Source: Candidatus Poribacteria bacterium (GTDB taxonomy: Bacteria; Poribacteria; WGA-4E; PCPOR2b). Taken from it: a stretch of 64,000 bases of DNA. Positions 44,745-53,870 of the stretch are shown piece by piece. Position numbers and translations under genes: made by a program. The DNA is taken from assembly GCA_022822785.1 (NCBI GenBank), contig JAJEAL010000134.1, positions 170,600 to 234,599 of the forward strand. The letters run 5' to 3'. Below the pieces are notes generated by a model, which was given only the letters and a program-made list of their open reading frames with translations, had not been told where the DNA came from and did no database searches. Each line of letters begins with the position of its first letter. The first letter of the stretch is position 1.

Positions 44745-45660
44745 GGTTGACGCGCTAGCACAGTACGACAGTCGGTTGTTCCTTGCCCAAGCGCTTGAAC
44801 ATGGACAACAAACGGGGCAGCTTTCACCTGCATCTGTAGACAAAATTCACCAAGATGTTGTTTCCCTTGCCCACAAGTTGATTGCGATTAAAGTGGAAGA
44901 CCTCTCCTCGCGCACAGAGATTCAAGGGCAGGTTCAAGAAGCATTTACTCTGACAAGCTTGGGACTGGAGTACGGTTGCGAAGGCGCACTTGACAAATCG
45001 GTCCGTCTGCTGAATAGCAATAGACTGATTAAGTTCTTTCAGATCGGCAATACGCTCGTTGATAAGTTGGCGGACCGTTCCCAAAATACGCTTGACAAAG
45101 CGGTGCTCATTTCACCGGCGATGCACGCTGTTGATTTAGAGCAGATTCCTGCTTATAATGAGTGGGAGCGAGATTGCCTAGAGTTGATTATCGAGCGGAA
45201 GCTAGCGATTGATGCCCCACAGATTTCGATCCATCAGCTATCCGCCACCCCTCGATTCCTGATGAGTCTCGCTGATATCAATACCGCCGCTCAGCAGCTA
45301 GACTATATCAATCTCCGACTCAGCTACCTCCAAGCATTACCCCAAGAGGAAATTTTCGCCGTTGACTATCCACCGGGTGTCGATGGCGATACCGCCCGCC
45401 AAATCACGACCGCGCTGATGGTGAATTTAGCGCTCTATCGTGAAGTCGATTTTTACCTAGATGAAGAAGATTTGGACAATTTTCGGGATATCGCTTATGA
45501 TATAGAAGGGTGCACCGTCAAAGAAGCATCTGAAGCCTTGTTGCTTGGTTGGATTCAACAGTATATGGATGTGGCAGGTCAACCGGAGGAGGTCAAAACG
45601 TACGCAGTCGAATACTGGAAATATTGCTTATCTGTTTTTGAGGATGTGATTAGACAGTAA
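44737..45660 (+). CDS. Helical cytoplasmic protein, possible second half of a DUF6178-like pair
   Basis: About 307 residues from ATG 44737 (a TTG at 44719 is also possible). It is all-helical by composition, with EYGCEGALDKSVRLLNSNRL and HAVDLEQIPAYNEWERDCLE, and no membrane segment. It follows the DUF6178-like gene with overlap and no proper ribosome site, implying translational coupling or a split gene. The product is unrecognised in its own right. Confidence 0.5.
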   Translation: MFEVDALAQYDSRLFLAQALEHGQQTGQLSPASVDKIHQDVVSLAHKLIAIKVEDLSSRTEIQGQVQEAFTLTSLGLEYGCEGALDKSVRLLNSNRLIKFFQIGNTLVDKLADRSQNTLDKAVLISPAMHAVDLEQIPAYNEWERDCLELIIERKLAIDAPQISIHQLSATPRFLMSLADINTAAQQLDYINLRLSYLQALPQEEIFAVDYPPGVDGDTARQITTALMVNLALYREVDFYLDEEDLDNFRDIAYDIEGCTVKEASEALLLGWIQQYMDVAGQPEEVKTYAVEYWKYCLSVFEDVIRQ

Positions 45661-45682
45661 TTCTATCCAATTCTAACGCTCA

Positions 45683-46195
45683 ATGGAAAATAGTGAAATG
45701 CAGACGCCGGAGGCAAGAGAAGAATACATTAGAAAAGCAATTTGGGATGGGAGGTTGGGTGCTGATTTTAATAAGCGCTACTGGAATCATCTGATACGGC
45801 GTTATTCTAAACGGGACCAATATACAAAAATATTCCTAGCGACGATGTCCTCATCGACAGTAGCGAGTTGGGGGATCTGGGCTGAGATTGATCTTTTATG
45901 GAAAAGTCTCTCTGCTATTTCAGCTGTTACTGCAATTGCCCTTCCGATATTAGATTGGCCGAAAACAATAAGCCGGATGTCGGATTTAGCAGGAAAGTGG
46001 TCACGAATCGAATATGAGTATGAAAATCTGTGGCTTGAGCTGCAAGGCGACAGCCCTATAAATAAGGTTGAAGAGGAGTACAAACGTATCAGAGGTGAAG
46101 TAGCTGGATTAGATGATACAGGACTTCCAGAAGATGTAAAATTAAACGAGCAGTGCCATAACGAAGTTTTAGAGTCGAGAGGTTTAACAAGTTGA
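45683..46195 (+). CDS. SLATT-like two-TM protein
   Basis: Protein of 170 residues. A helical N-terminus (RYWNHLIRRYSKRDQYTKIF) leads into two closely spaced TM segments (about 50-95: STVASWGIWAEIDLLWKSLS, then AISAVTAIALPILDW). A long charged helix follows (SDLAGKWSRIEYEYENLWLE). This layout is that of SLATT-type proteins, predicted pore-forming effectors in nucleotide-signal defence systems. Homology is judged by pattern only. No cyclase or nucleotide sensor is adjacent. A proline-rich micro-protein follows 28 bases later. Confidence 0.5.
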   Translation: MENSEMQTPEAREEYIRKAIWDGRLGADFNKRYWNHLIRRYSKRDQYTKIFLATMSSSTVASWGIWAEIDLLWKSLSAISAVTAIALPILDWPKTISRMSDLAGKWSRIEYEYENLWLELQGDSPINKVEEEYKRIRGEVAGLDDTGLPEDVKLNEQCHNEVLESRGLTS

Positions 46196-46223
46196 ATCTC
46201 CTTGAGAAGGGTGGTGAATAATA

Positions 46224-46412
46224 ATGTTCAAAAACAAGAGAGCACCCCAAGGTAAAACCCTGAATAAAGATACTCTTATAGAGGTGAAGCCTCTGAAACC
46301 GTGGCCAGATCCGCCTCCTAAAAAAGAACCTGCCCTACAGCCTACCCAAAAACCTAGTGAGGAGGATTCTGGCTCCAAACAAAATCCCAAGCAACCTGCA
46401 AAGGAGGATTGA
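46224..46412 (+). CDS. Proline/lysine-rich micro-protein (62 aa)
   Basis: Protein of 62 residues starting MFKNKRAPQGKTLNKDTLIE, then a Pro-rich tail (PLKPWPDPPPKKEPALQPTQ) that is probably disordered. GAAGGGTGGTGAATAATA precedes the ATG. It follows the SLATT-like gene, so it may be a partner, adaptor or regulator of that protein. No known family. Confidence 0.6.
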   Translation: MFKNKRAPQGKTLNKDTLIEVKPLKPWPDPPPKKEPALQPTQKPSEEDSGSKQNPKQPAKED

Positions 46413-46539
46413 GGGAAATAGCCTCACAAAATGCTGAAGCTACGCCTTTTGTGCTATATAGTAAATGGCGTAGCGTAACTTAGATATATTACCATAATTT
46501 TACCGTAGCACCAAAATTCTATATTTGATGGAGTTAGTA

Positions 46540-47436
46540 ATGTCACAAAACATTGTCACAGAAACAAACCTAACTAACGTTGCGCTTGCCAACAGAGGTA
46601 AAGTCCGAGATCTCTACGACCTTGGCGAGCAGTTATTAATTATCTCAACGGATCGGATTTCGGCGTTTGATGTTGTGCTGCCGAATGGAATTCCGTACAA
46701 AGGACAAATCCTGACTGGACTTTCTGAGTTTTGGTTCGATTATACGAAATCGATCGTCGATAACCACATTATCAGCACTGATGTTGCACAGTATCCGGAC
46801 GTTCTACAAGCCGATGCGGACGTGCTTAAAGGGCGCTCAATGCTTGTGCGGAAAGCAAATCGAATCGACATCGAATGCGTCGTACGCGGGTACATCGCGG
46901 GGTCGGCGTGGGCGGAGTATCAAGCGGATGGAACGGTGTGTGGGGAAAAGCTGCCGCCGGGATTAACGGAATCGGAGCGGTTACCGGAACTTATCTTCAC
47001 CCCTTCCACGAAAGCGGAACAGGGCGAACATGATGAGAACATCTCAATCGCAGAGATGGAGGCGGAGATTGGGAAGGAGTTGTCAGAAAGGATTATTCAG
47101 ACCAGTTTTGCGCTGTTTGAAGCCGCAAGCGAACATGCGGAAAAGTCCGGAATTATCCTCTGTGATACCAAGTTTGAGTTTGGTCAGATTGACGGTCAAC
47201 TGATTCTGATTGACGAGGTGTTCACCCCCGATTCATCTCGCTTCTGGCCCAAGGACGAATACAAGCCCGGTAGCTCTCCACCCAGCTTTGATAAGCAGTA
47301 TGTCCGTGATTATCTGAGCGATGTTGGCTGGAACAAAGAGCCCCCGGCACCTGAATTGCCGGCAGAAGTCATCAATCAAACGAGTGAAAAATATCTGGAG
47401 GCGTATCGTCTGATTGTTGGTCGGGAGTTGTTGTAA
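46540..47436 (+). CDS. purC: SAICAR synthetase PurC
   Basis: Purine biosynthesis enzyme, 298 residues from ATG 46540 (GATGGAGTTAGTA before it). Landmarks: NRGKVRDLYDLGEQLLIIST, TDRISAFDVVLPNGIPYKG, VVRGYIAGSAWAEYQ, GEHDENIS and LIDEVFTPDSSRFW. The length matches the longer, plant/yeast-like PurC form. It ligates aspartate to CAIR. There are no other pur genes here, so it stands alone between the SLATT-like pair and the R-M genes. Confidence 0.95.
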   Translation: MSQNIVTETNLTNVALANRGKVRDLYDLGEQLLIISTDRISAFDVVLPNGIPYKGQILTGLSEFWFDYTKSIVDNHIISTDVAQYPDVLQADADVLKGRSMLVRKANRIDIECVVRGYIAGSAWAEYQADGTVCGEKLPPGLTESERLPELIFTPSTKAEQGEHDENISIAEMEAEIGKELSERIIQTSFALFEAASEHAEKSGIILCDTKFEFGQIDGQLILIDEVFTPDSSRFWPKDEYKPGSSPPSFDKQYVRDYLSDVGWNKEPPAPELPAEVINQTSEKYLEAYRLIVGRELL

Positions 47437-47537
47437 GGAACAATATGAGCGACTATTCTTGATGAACCCAAGGTTGAGGCTTTGACTCACACTGCAAATG
47501 TCAACAGAACCTAGCAACTTTGGAGTTAATACGATTC

Positions 47538-47567
47538 TAGTGCATTGTCGTTCTACAATTGAGGCAC
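47538..47567. repeat. Short TA-flanked inverted repeat resembling the MITE end
   Basis: CTAGTGCATTGTC matches the end of the element at 3558 (CTAGTACATTGTC) at 12 of 13 bases. GTGCATTGT can pair with ACAATTGAGGCAC. It may be a solo or decayed end of the same MITE family in the 200-base gap after purC. Confidence 0.35.
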
Positions 47568-47638
47568 TTTGATAATATCTATCTTGCGAAGTGTGATACG
47601 TAAAATGCCATATCTCTCGCGTAAAGGCAGATTGTTCA

Positions 47639-48508
47639 ATGACAGCAATAAAAACAGACCTTTATCTTGGGGATTGCTTAGAGGTTCTCACCAATTTTGA
47701 TGCAGATTCATTCGATTTGATTATGACTTCGCCCCCGTATGCGGACCGCCGAGCCAAAACGTATGGCGGAGTCAATCCGGATGAATATGTCAATTGGTTT
47801 ATGCCTCGCGCTGAAGAATTTTTACGGGTCCTCAAGTCCTCTGGCACGTTTATTCTGAATATTAAAGAAAAAGCTGTTAATGGAGAGCGGCATACTTATG
47901 TTCTCGAGTTGATACTTGAGATGAGAAGGCAGGGCTGGCTGTGGACGGAGGAGTTTGTCTGGCACAAGAAAAACTGCTATCCGGGCAAATGGCCAAACCG
48001 ATTCAGAGATGCTTGGGAAAGATGTTTGCAGTTTAATAAAACCAAGAAGTTCGATATGTATCAAGAGGCGGTTATGGTGCCAATGGGAGACTGGGCAGAG
48101 AAAAGGTTGAAGCATCTCAGTAAGACCGATCAGAGCCGGGACACATCGAGAGTGGGGAGTGGGTTCGGAAAGAATGTGTCAAATTGGTTAGACCGAAAAA
48201 TGGCATATCCGACAAATGTTTTGCACTTAGCAACCGAAACGGGAAATCGAAAACACAGTGCCGTTTTCCCCAAAACACTGCCCGAATGGTTTATCAAGCT
48301 GTTTACCAAAGAAAATGATTGGGTGCTCGATCCGTTTGCAGGCTCCGGCACAACATGCCAAGTTGCTCAAACGTTGCTAAGAAATTCCGTCGGTATTGAA
48401 ATTTTGCCTCAGTATTATCAATTAGCAAAGGAAAATATCAAACCGACACAATATCTGTTATTTGAAGAGGCGCAACATGAAATCCATTACACAACAGGAA
48501 ATCACTGA
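47639..48508 (+). CDS. Beta-class DNA methyltransferase (N4-cytosine or N6-adenine)
   Basis: Protein of 289 residues. Catalytic motif IV TSPPY (about 31-35) precedes the SAM motif DPFAGSGTT (about 237-245), the order of beta-class amino-methyltransferases. SPPY suggests N4-cytosine but does not exclude adenine. NCYPGKWPNRFRDAWERCLQ is typical of type II enzymes. The next gene, overlapping its end, encodes a putative endonuclease, so it is likely the modification half of a type II system. Confidence 0.9.
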   Translation: MTAIKTDLYLGDCLEVLTNFDADSFDLIMTSPPYADRRAKTYGGVNPDEYVNWFMPRAEEFLRVLKSSGTFILNIKEKAVNGERHTYVLELILEMRRQGWLWTEEFVWHKKNCYPGKWPNRFRDAWERCLQFNKTKKFDMYQEAVMVPMGDWAEKRLKHLSKTDQSRDTSRVGSGFGKNVSNWLDRKMAYPTNVLHLATETGNRKHSAVFPKTLPEWFIKLFTKENDWVLDPFAGSGTTCQVAQTLLRNSVGIEILPQYYQLAKENIKPTQYLLFEEAQHEIHYTTGNH

Positions 48509-49217
48509 TTATGTTGAGGCAAACATTCAGGACTTCCACCAGATAAGGTTAGATAAACTCCAAGCGTTGAAACTGATGAATCTTGTCAAACGAAAAAATC
48601 CCTATCTATTCAAGGCAAAAAATATTAACACAGCACCAGATTTTGTAAAGACTATCTTAGACGCTTATCTGTCTTCACAAGAAGAGGGGATTTTTGGCGG
48701 GTTTCTAGAGGGACTTGCGATTTTTATTTGTTCAGAGGTATACGGTGGTCAGAAATCCTCAGCAGAGGGAATTGATTTAGAATTTGAACGAGATAGTATA
48801 AGATATATTGTACAAATCAAATCTGGACCAAATTGGGGGAATAGTGACCAAATCAAGAAAATGCGGGATAACTTCGAGAAAGCCAAACAAACCCTCGGCA
48901 CAAATACATCATTGACAAATGTCATCGCCGTCAACGGTTGCTGCTATGGAAAAGATCGAAAGCCAAATAAGGGTGACTACCTAAAGCTGTGCGGACAACA
49001 ATTTTGGGAATTTATTTCGGATGATGAAAATCTTTACACTGATATAATTGAACCGCTAGGGCATCGCGCGAAAGAAAGAAATGAGCAGTTTATGCAAGAG
49101 TATGCCAAAGTCATTAACAAGTTTACCTCTGAATTCATCGGGATGTTCTGCCATACCGACGGTAGTATACTTTGGGAAGAAATCGTCAAATTTAATTCGT
49201 CAAAAACCACATCTTGA
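48477..49217 (+). CDS. Putative type II restriction endonuclease (PD-(D/E)xK-like)
   Basis: Protein of about 246 residues starting at ATG 48477 inside the methyltransferase gene (32-base overlap). A nuclease-like motif EGIDLEFERD ... YIVQIKSGPNW (about 100-125) supplies the Asp and QxK of a PD-(D/E)xK site. NVIAVNGCCYGKDR and LKLCGQQFWEFIS recall PmeII-type restriction enzymes; this recognition is from memory. The overlap would couple its translation to that of the methyltransferase. Confidence 0.75.
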   Translation: MKSITQQEITDYVEANIQDFHQIRLDKLQALKLMNLVKRKNPYLFKAKNINTAPDFVKTILDAYLSSQEEGIFGGFLEGLAIFICSEVYGGQKSSAEGIDLEFERDSIRYIVQIKSGPNWGNSDQIKKMRDNFEKAKQTLGTNTSLTNVIAVNGCCYGKDRKPNKGDYLKLCGQQFWEFISDDENLYTDIIEPLGHRAKERNEQFMQEYAKVINKFTSEFIGMFCHTDGSILWEEIVKFNSSKTTS

Positions 49218-49327
49218 GAACCCAGTAAACATCCGGGAATTAATTTTCTGCAATCTCTTCCCGATCTTGGATTTCATGAATGAAGACGATTAGGGGTTGA
49301 AAAATGGGGTGTTGGTAGATTTGTTGT

Positions 49328-49795
49328 TCACTGTCTAACGTCAAACACATGGCTGCGCTCGAACAAACCGTCTAGAAAGATTTCCACAAACCATTCACCA
49401 TCAACAAAGCCACCGGAAGGGGCATCTATAAAGAACCAGGTAATCTGATCCCCTGTTGAGGAGGTAAAGGTCTCCTGGTCCTCCCGAAAGGGGGGAGCGT
49501 TTAAGTCGTCATGCGGTGAAAACCAGTTGACTTCAACGGTGTGCCGTCCTTGGACGTTCACCCAAAAAATCCACAAGTAAATCCGTTCGCTTGTGTCGAA
49601 AAAGGTGTCAGCAATTCCATCCGGACGATCATCGCTGACATTAATTGCGAGGGTAGAATCCAAAATCACGGGCTCATCCCTGAGCAGGCTTACCGATCCA
49701 CTTCCACCTGAACCCGCATTGTCACACCCGCCAAAAATGATACCAAGAAGAAAGAGCTTTATAAAGAGACCAAAAAGATGAGATTTATGGGGCAT
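49328..49795 (-). CDS. Putative lipoprotein
   Basis: ATG 49795 after GGGGAGGAGAAATGTACCA. 155 residues with a lipobox (LGIIFGGCDNAG), so exported and lipid-anchored at the Cys. The mature domain is beta-rich and acidic (FDTSERIYLWIFWVNVQGRH, SGGFVDGEWFVEIFLDGLFE), like a small Ig- or jelly-roll-type domain. Unrecognised. A CCCCGATATATGCATCGGGG repeat lies next to the ribosome site. Confidence 0.7.
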   Translation of the reverse strand: MPHKSHLFGLFIKLFLLGIIFGGCDNAGSGGSGSVSLLRDEPVILDSTLAINVSDDRPDGIADTFFDTSERIYLWIFWVNVQGRHTVEVNWFSPHDDLNAPPFREDQETFTSSTGDQITWFFIDAPSGGFVDGEWFVEIFLDGLFERSHVFDVRQ

Positions 49796-49971
49796 TGGTA
49801 CATTTCTCCTCCCCGATATATGCATCGGGGTTCAAAGCAACTTGTATTGATATTTAAGTCTAATTACATCATACCCGATCCATTTTGCCCTGTCAACCGA
49901 AAATCTGAATTTATGGGAGCTAGGAACAGCTAGCAAAATAACCTCCCCAGCGCAGTAACGGAGAACACTTA

Positions 49972-51519
49972 ATGCAATTTGACTATATTATTCATAGCGG
50001 AAAGGTTGTTGATGGCACAGGCGAACGCGAACCCTTTCCTGCGGATGTGGGTGTCGTTGATGACCGAATCGCTGCTATTGGAAAGTTAGATCCCGCACAG
50101 GCAGACCGGAGTATCAATGCGGCAGGTCAGGTTGTAAGTCCGGGTTTCATTGATGTCCATGTGCATTCCGAGATTGCGTTGTTAGGGGGCCGAGATCAGT
50201 TGGGAGCTGTCCGTCAGGGGGTGACCACCCAGTTGACCGCCCCGGATGGGTTTGGCTGGGCACCACTTCCGCCGGAGCAGGCGCAGGAGATGTGGCGTTA
50301 TACCCAGTTTGCGATTGGGGATGCTGAGTACACCCTTGATTGGCCCACCGCTGAAGATTATTTGAGTATCTTTCCCGGCAATACTCCCGCTAATGTTTAT
50401 CCACAGGTGCCGCACTGTGCGGTTCGCTTGGGGGCGATGGGGTGGGATCCCCGACCCGCCACCAACGAAGAGTTAGCTGCCATGGTGGAGACGACCCGTG
50501 AGTGGTTGGAGGCGGGCGCGGGTTGCCTCTGCTTGGGGCTTGACTACCAGCCGAGCGCACATGCAGATCTCCATGAACTTGTAACTTTATGTAAGTTGGC
50601 AGATTCATACGGCGCAATCTATGCCGCACATATCCGCTACCGAATCCTCGGACGGAAAAAAGCGTGGGAAGAAACCTTTGAACTCGCCAAGCAATCGGGT
50701 ATCCCGGTCCATATCTCTCACGAGCGGGTAGATGATGAGAGTGCTGCGTTGCTTGAGCAGGTAGACCGTGAGGGCATTGATTTGACCTTTGAATCCTATC
50801 TTTATCCGGCGGGGATGACCCATCTCGCGCTGATGCTGCCGGCGGAATTCCAGGCGGGAAGTCTCTCAGATGTCTTAGCGAATTTGGAACGGTCGGAGGT
50901 CCGGGAAAAGTGTTTACCCTATCTCCGAGAGCAACTAGGACGCGGTGATCAGATTGTCGGCTATACCCGTTCCGGTCGGTTCATCGGCATGACCTTATCG
51001 GAAGCTGCTGAGAGTGTGGGTAAGTCCTGCGAGGACTTTGCTTACGATCTGATGCTTGAAGAGGAAGGGATAGAGACATTCGTTTTTCCTTGGCAGACAC
51101 CGCCCGAAGAGAACAAAGTAACGATTGACCGGACGGCTGTCCACCCGCGAATGATGATTGCTAGCGATGGTGTCTACGATATTCCCCACCCGCATCCGCG
51201 GGGATACGGCTGCTTTGTTCAGTATCTTGGACGCTTTGTCAGGGAGCGTCAACTGGTGTCCCTACACGAAGCGGTCTACAAGATGAGTGGGTTCCCGGCA
51301 GCGCGTTTTGGGATAAAAGACCGTGGACGGGTCGCTGAGGGGTTGGCTGCGGACTTAGTTGTCTTTGACCCGCAGACTGTTGCTGATCGTGCGACATGGC
51401 AGGATCCGGTGCAGCCGGCAGTTGGTGTAAACTGGGTATTGGTCAATGGTGTTCCTGTGATTGAGGCGGGAAATCCCACAGGGCAGCTACCGGGGCGCGT
51501 GCTGCGCCATTCTCCCTGA
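49972..51519 (+). CDS. N-acyl-D-amino-acid deacylase-family amidohydrolase
   Basis: Protein of 515 residues of the D-aminoacylase branch of amidohydrolases. Metal site DVHVHSE (about 61-67) after SPGFIDVH; further ligands in IYAAHIRYR and VHISHERVDD; the catalytic Asp in MIASDGVYDIPHPHPRG. It is expected to hydrolyse N-acyl-D-amino acids or dihydropyrimidine-like amides. CGGAGAACACTTA precedes the ATG. Probable monocistron. Confidence 0.9.
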   Translation: MQFDYIIHSGKVVDGTGEREPFPADVGVVDDRIAAIGKLDPAQADRSINAAGQVVSPGFIDVHVHSEIALLGGRDQLGAVRQGVTTQLTAPDGFGWAPLPPEQAQEMWRYTQFAIGDAEYTLDWPTAEDYLSIFPGNTPANVYPQVPHCAVRLGAMGWDPRPATNEELAAMVETTREWLEAGAGCLCLGLDYQPSAHADLHELVTLCKLADSYGAIYAAHIRYRILGRKKAWEETFELAKQSGIPVHISHERVDDESAALLEQVDREGIDLTFESYLYPAGMTHLALMLPAEFQAGSLSDVLANLERSEVREKCLPYLREQLGRGDQIVGYTRSGRFIGMTLSEAAESVGKSCEDFAYDLMLEEEGIETFVFPWQTPPEENKVTIDRTAVHPRMMIASDGVYDIPHPHPRGYGCFVQYLGRFVRERQLVSLHEAVYKMSGFPAARFGIKDRGRVAEGLAADLVVFDPQTVADRATWQDPVQPAVGVNWVLVNGVPVIEAGNPTGQLPGRVLRHSP

Positions 51520-51544
51520 TATTAGAAAGTAAAAATGGGTGAAT

Positions 51545-51640
51545 ATGACGGACGTAAATTTCTATCAATCTCTTGATGAAATCATTTCCAAACATAGTGT
51601 CTTAATCTACATAGCTATTCCACGGTTGGATCCGAACTGA
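51545..51640 (+). CDS. Possible 31-residue ORF before the Uma2 gene
   Basis: ATG 51545 to TGA 51640, reading MTDVNFYQSLDEIISKHSVL and ten further residues. No clear ribosome site and no known family. It could be chance or a remnant. Confidence 0.2.
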   Translation: MTDVNFYQSLDEIISKHSVLIYIAIPRLDPN

Positions 51641-51652
51641 AGGTGATTATAT

Positions 51653-52255
51653 ATGACACAAGAACTCTTGACCTATGATGACTACCTCGCGCTGCCAGAA
51701 ACCGTGCAGCGATATGAAGTCATCGACGGGAAACTGATGATGGAGCCTGCACCGCTATTCGGACACCAATGGCACTCGAGAAAAATCTTTCAACCGATGG
51801 CGAATTATGTGGATAAGAACCTATTAGGGCTTGTCGTGTATGCCCCCGTTGACATCATGATTAGTCGAACACCGTTGCGGACTCGACAACCCGATGTGAT
51901 TTACATTAGCTGTGAACGGATTGCACAGTTGGGATTGGATAATATGGAAGAACTCCCTTTCCTTGACATCGCCCCAGATTTGGTTGTAGAAATTGTCTCC
52001 CCAAGCGAATCACAACAAAACGTTTCGGACAAACTTGCAGACTATCAACGGATGGGGGTTGATGAGTGCTGGCTTGTACGTTCACGGGAAGGCACGATTG
52101 AAGTAGTGCAATTCATCGCTGATTCATCTAGGACCGTTGAACGATTCAGCAATAGCGCGCGAGTCCAATCTCATGTATTGCCTGGGTGGCAACCTGTCGT
52201 CAATGATCTCTTGGTTCCATTTACCTTTCTCAAAAGTCGATCTGTCGATCAATAA
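51653..52255 (+). CDS. Uma2-family (DUF820) nuclease-fold protein
   Basis: Protein of 200 residues of the Uma2/DUF820 family: LTYDDYLALPETVQRYEVID, RQPDVIYISCER and PDLVVEIVSPSESQQNVSDK with LADYQRMGVDECWLV. The Asp/Glu-x-Val core (PDLVVEIVSP) matches the PD-(D/E)xK site. These proteins are abundant in some phyla; their role is unclear. GAAGGTGATTATAT precedes the start. Confidence 0.9.
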   Translation: MTQELLTYDDYLALPETVQRYEVIDGKLMMEPAPLFGHQWHSRKIFQPMANYVDKNLLGLVVYAPVDIMISRTPLRTRQPDVIYISCERIAQLGLDNMEELPFLDIAPDLVVEIVSPSESQQNVSDKLADYQRMGVDECWLVRSREGTIEVVQFIADSSRTVERFSNSARVQSHVLPGWQPVVNDLLVPFTFLKSRSVDQ

Positions 52256-52322
52256 AGGGAATCTCAAGATGGGATTTTGACTCACTAGCATATTGCGCCT
52301 CATAACTCTGAGGAAATGATTT

Positions 52323-53870
52323 ATGGCATATCTCATCGGCATTGACGTTGGAACAACAGGGGCAAAGACGATTCTCGTTGATGGAAGCGGTAAACAGTAT
52401 GCCAGCGCCCTAGAGGAATATCCGTTGTACACCCCTCATCCGAAATGGGCAGAACAGGATCCGGAGGATTGGTGGTGGGCAACGGTAAGATCGATCCAAA
52501 CGGTGCTCGCCGAATCGGGGGTTTCACCTAGGGAAATCAAGGGGTTAGGGCTTTCCGGTCAGATGCACGGTTTGGTCCTGATGGACAACGGACACTGTGT
52601 GCTGCGTCCGGCGATGCTATGGTGCGATGTGCGAACGACGGAGCAGTGCCGTTACATCACAGAGACTATCGGTGAGGATCTGTTGGGGCAGAGCACCTGT
52701 AACCCTGCACTTGAGGGTTTTACTGCGCCAAAGGTAATCTGGGTACGAGACAACGAGCCGGAGATTCTGGAAAAGACAACCACAATATTACTTCCCAAAG
52801 ATTACGTCCGATTCCGCTTGACAGGGGAGATTGCCACAGAGGTTTCCGATGCGGCGGGGACACTCCTGTTCGATGTCAAGCGACGATGCTGGTCTGAAGC
52901 AGTATTTCACAAGCTCGGCATTGATTCAGCGCTGCTGCCACCTGTGTATGAGTCTGTTGATGTGTGTGGAATGATTACCGCTGAAGTTGCTGAATTGATA
53001 GGACTCCCAGCGGGCACTCCGGTTGTCGGCGGTGGAGCGGACAACGCTTGTAGTGCAGTTGGCAATGGGATTGTCAGGACAGGTCGGGTCTCGGCAAGTA
53101 TCGGGACATCGGGAGCAATTGTTGCACATACCGATGAAGCCAAAGTGGATCCGAACCTACAAGCACATAGTTTCTGTCATGCTGCTCCGCACAAATGGTA
53201 TCTGATGGGTGTGGTACTTTCAGCCGGTGGTGCATTCCGCTGGTTTCGCGATAGTTTGGGTGACTCGGAGGTTGCGGCTGCAAAAGCCGAAGGCGTTGAT
53301 GCGTATCAGATTTTGACCCGGCGCGCAGCAGAAGCACCGGTTGGCAGCGAAGGTTTAATCTTCCTGCCCTACCTCACCGGTGAGCGCACACCACACGCGG
53401 ATGCAAACGCCAAAGCTGCCTTCTTTGGCATGACGTTGCGGCACGGTAAATCTCATCTGATTCGATCGGTGATGGAAGGGATTGCCTATGCTCTACGCGA
53501 CTCGCTAGAGATTATCCGTGGGTTAGGCACGCCTATTGAGCGAATCTACGCCACGGGTGGCGGCGCACGAAGTTCGCTCTGGCGACAAATCCAAGCCGAT
53601 GTCTACGATGCCGAACTAGTCACAATTAACAGTGCTGAAGGGCCCGCGTTTGGCGCAGCAATTCTTGCGGGCGTCGGAACGGGGGTTTACGACAGCGTTG
53701 AGGGGGCAGCAGATGAAATCATCAAAATCACGTCGGCCACGCAACCGAACGCTGACAATGTGAGAATCTATGAGGGATATTACCAGATTTACCGGGCACT
53801 TTATCCCGCGCTTAAACCACAGTTTAATCGGGTAACGGCGATGGTTTCGGGGGGAGGATATGATGAATAA
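52323..53870 (+). CDS. xylB: Xylulokinase XylB
   Basis: FGGY-family kinase of 515 residues. ATP/metal site [16 protein letters not shown]; xylulokinase-type [11 protein letters not shown] and [13 protein letters not shown]; the catalytic Asp in [31 protein letters not shown] is the C-terminal signature. It phosphorylates D-xylulose. GAGGAAATGATTT precedes the ATG. Its end overlaps moaC by 11 bases, an odd partner. Confidence 0.93.
   Translation: MAYLIGIDVGTTGAKTILVDGSGKQYASALEEYPLYTPHPKWAEQDPEDWWWATVRSIQTVLAESGVSPREIKGLGLSGQMHGLVLMDNGHCVLRPAMLWCDVRTTEQCRYITETIGEDLLGQSTCNPALEGFTAPKVIWVRDNEPEILEKTTTILLPKDYVRFRLTGEIATEVSDAAGTLLFDVKRRCWSEAVFHKLGIDSALLPPVYESVDVCGMITAEVAELIGLPAGTPVVGGGADNACSAVGNGIVRTGRVSASIGTSGAIVAHTDEAKVDPNLQAHSFCHAAPHKWYLMGVVLSAGGAFRWFRDSLGDSEVAAAKAEGVDAYQILTRRAAEAPVGSEGLIFLPYLTGERTPHADANAKAAFFGMTLRHGKSHLIRSVMEGIAYALRDSLEIIRGLGTPIERIYATGGGARSSLWRQIQADVYDAELVTINSAEGPAFGAAILAGVGTGVYDSVEGAADEIIKITSATQPNADNVRIYEGYYQIYRALYPALKPQFNRVTAMVSGGGYDE

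Noticed and set aside
46525..46539. Earlier start codons of purC (TTG 46525, ATG 46528)
   Set aside because: ATG 46540 has GGAG at proper distance and starts just before the conserved N-terminus.
45683..49217. Calling the whole stretch a defence island
   Set aside because: purC, a housekeeping gene, lies in the middle and the SLATT-like call rests on pattern only; reported as separate modules instead.
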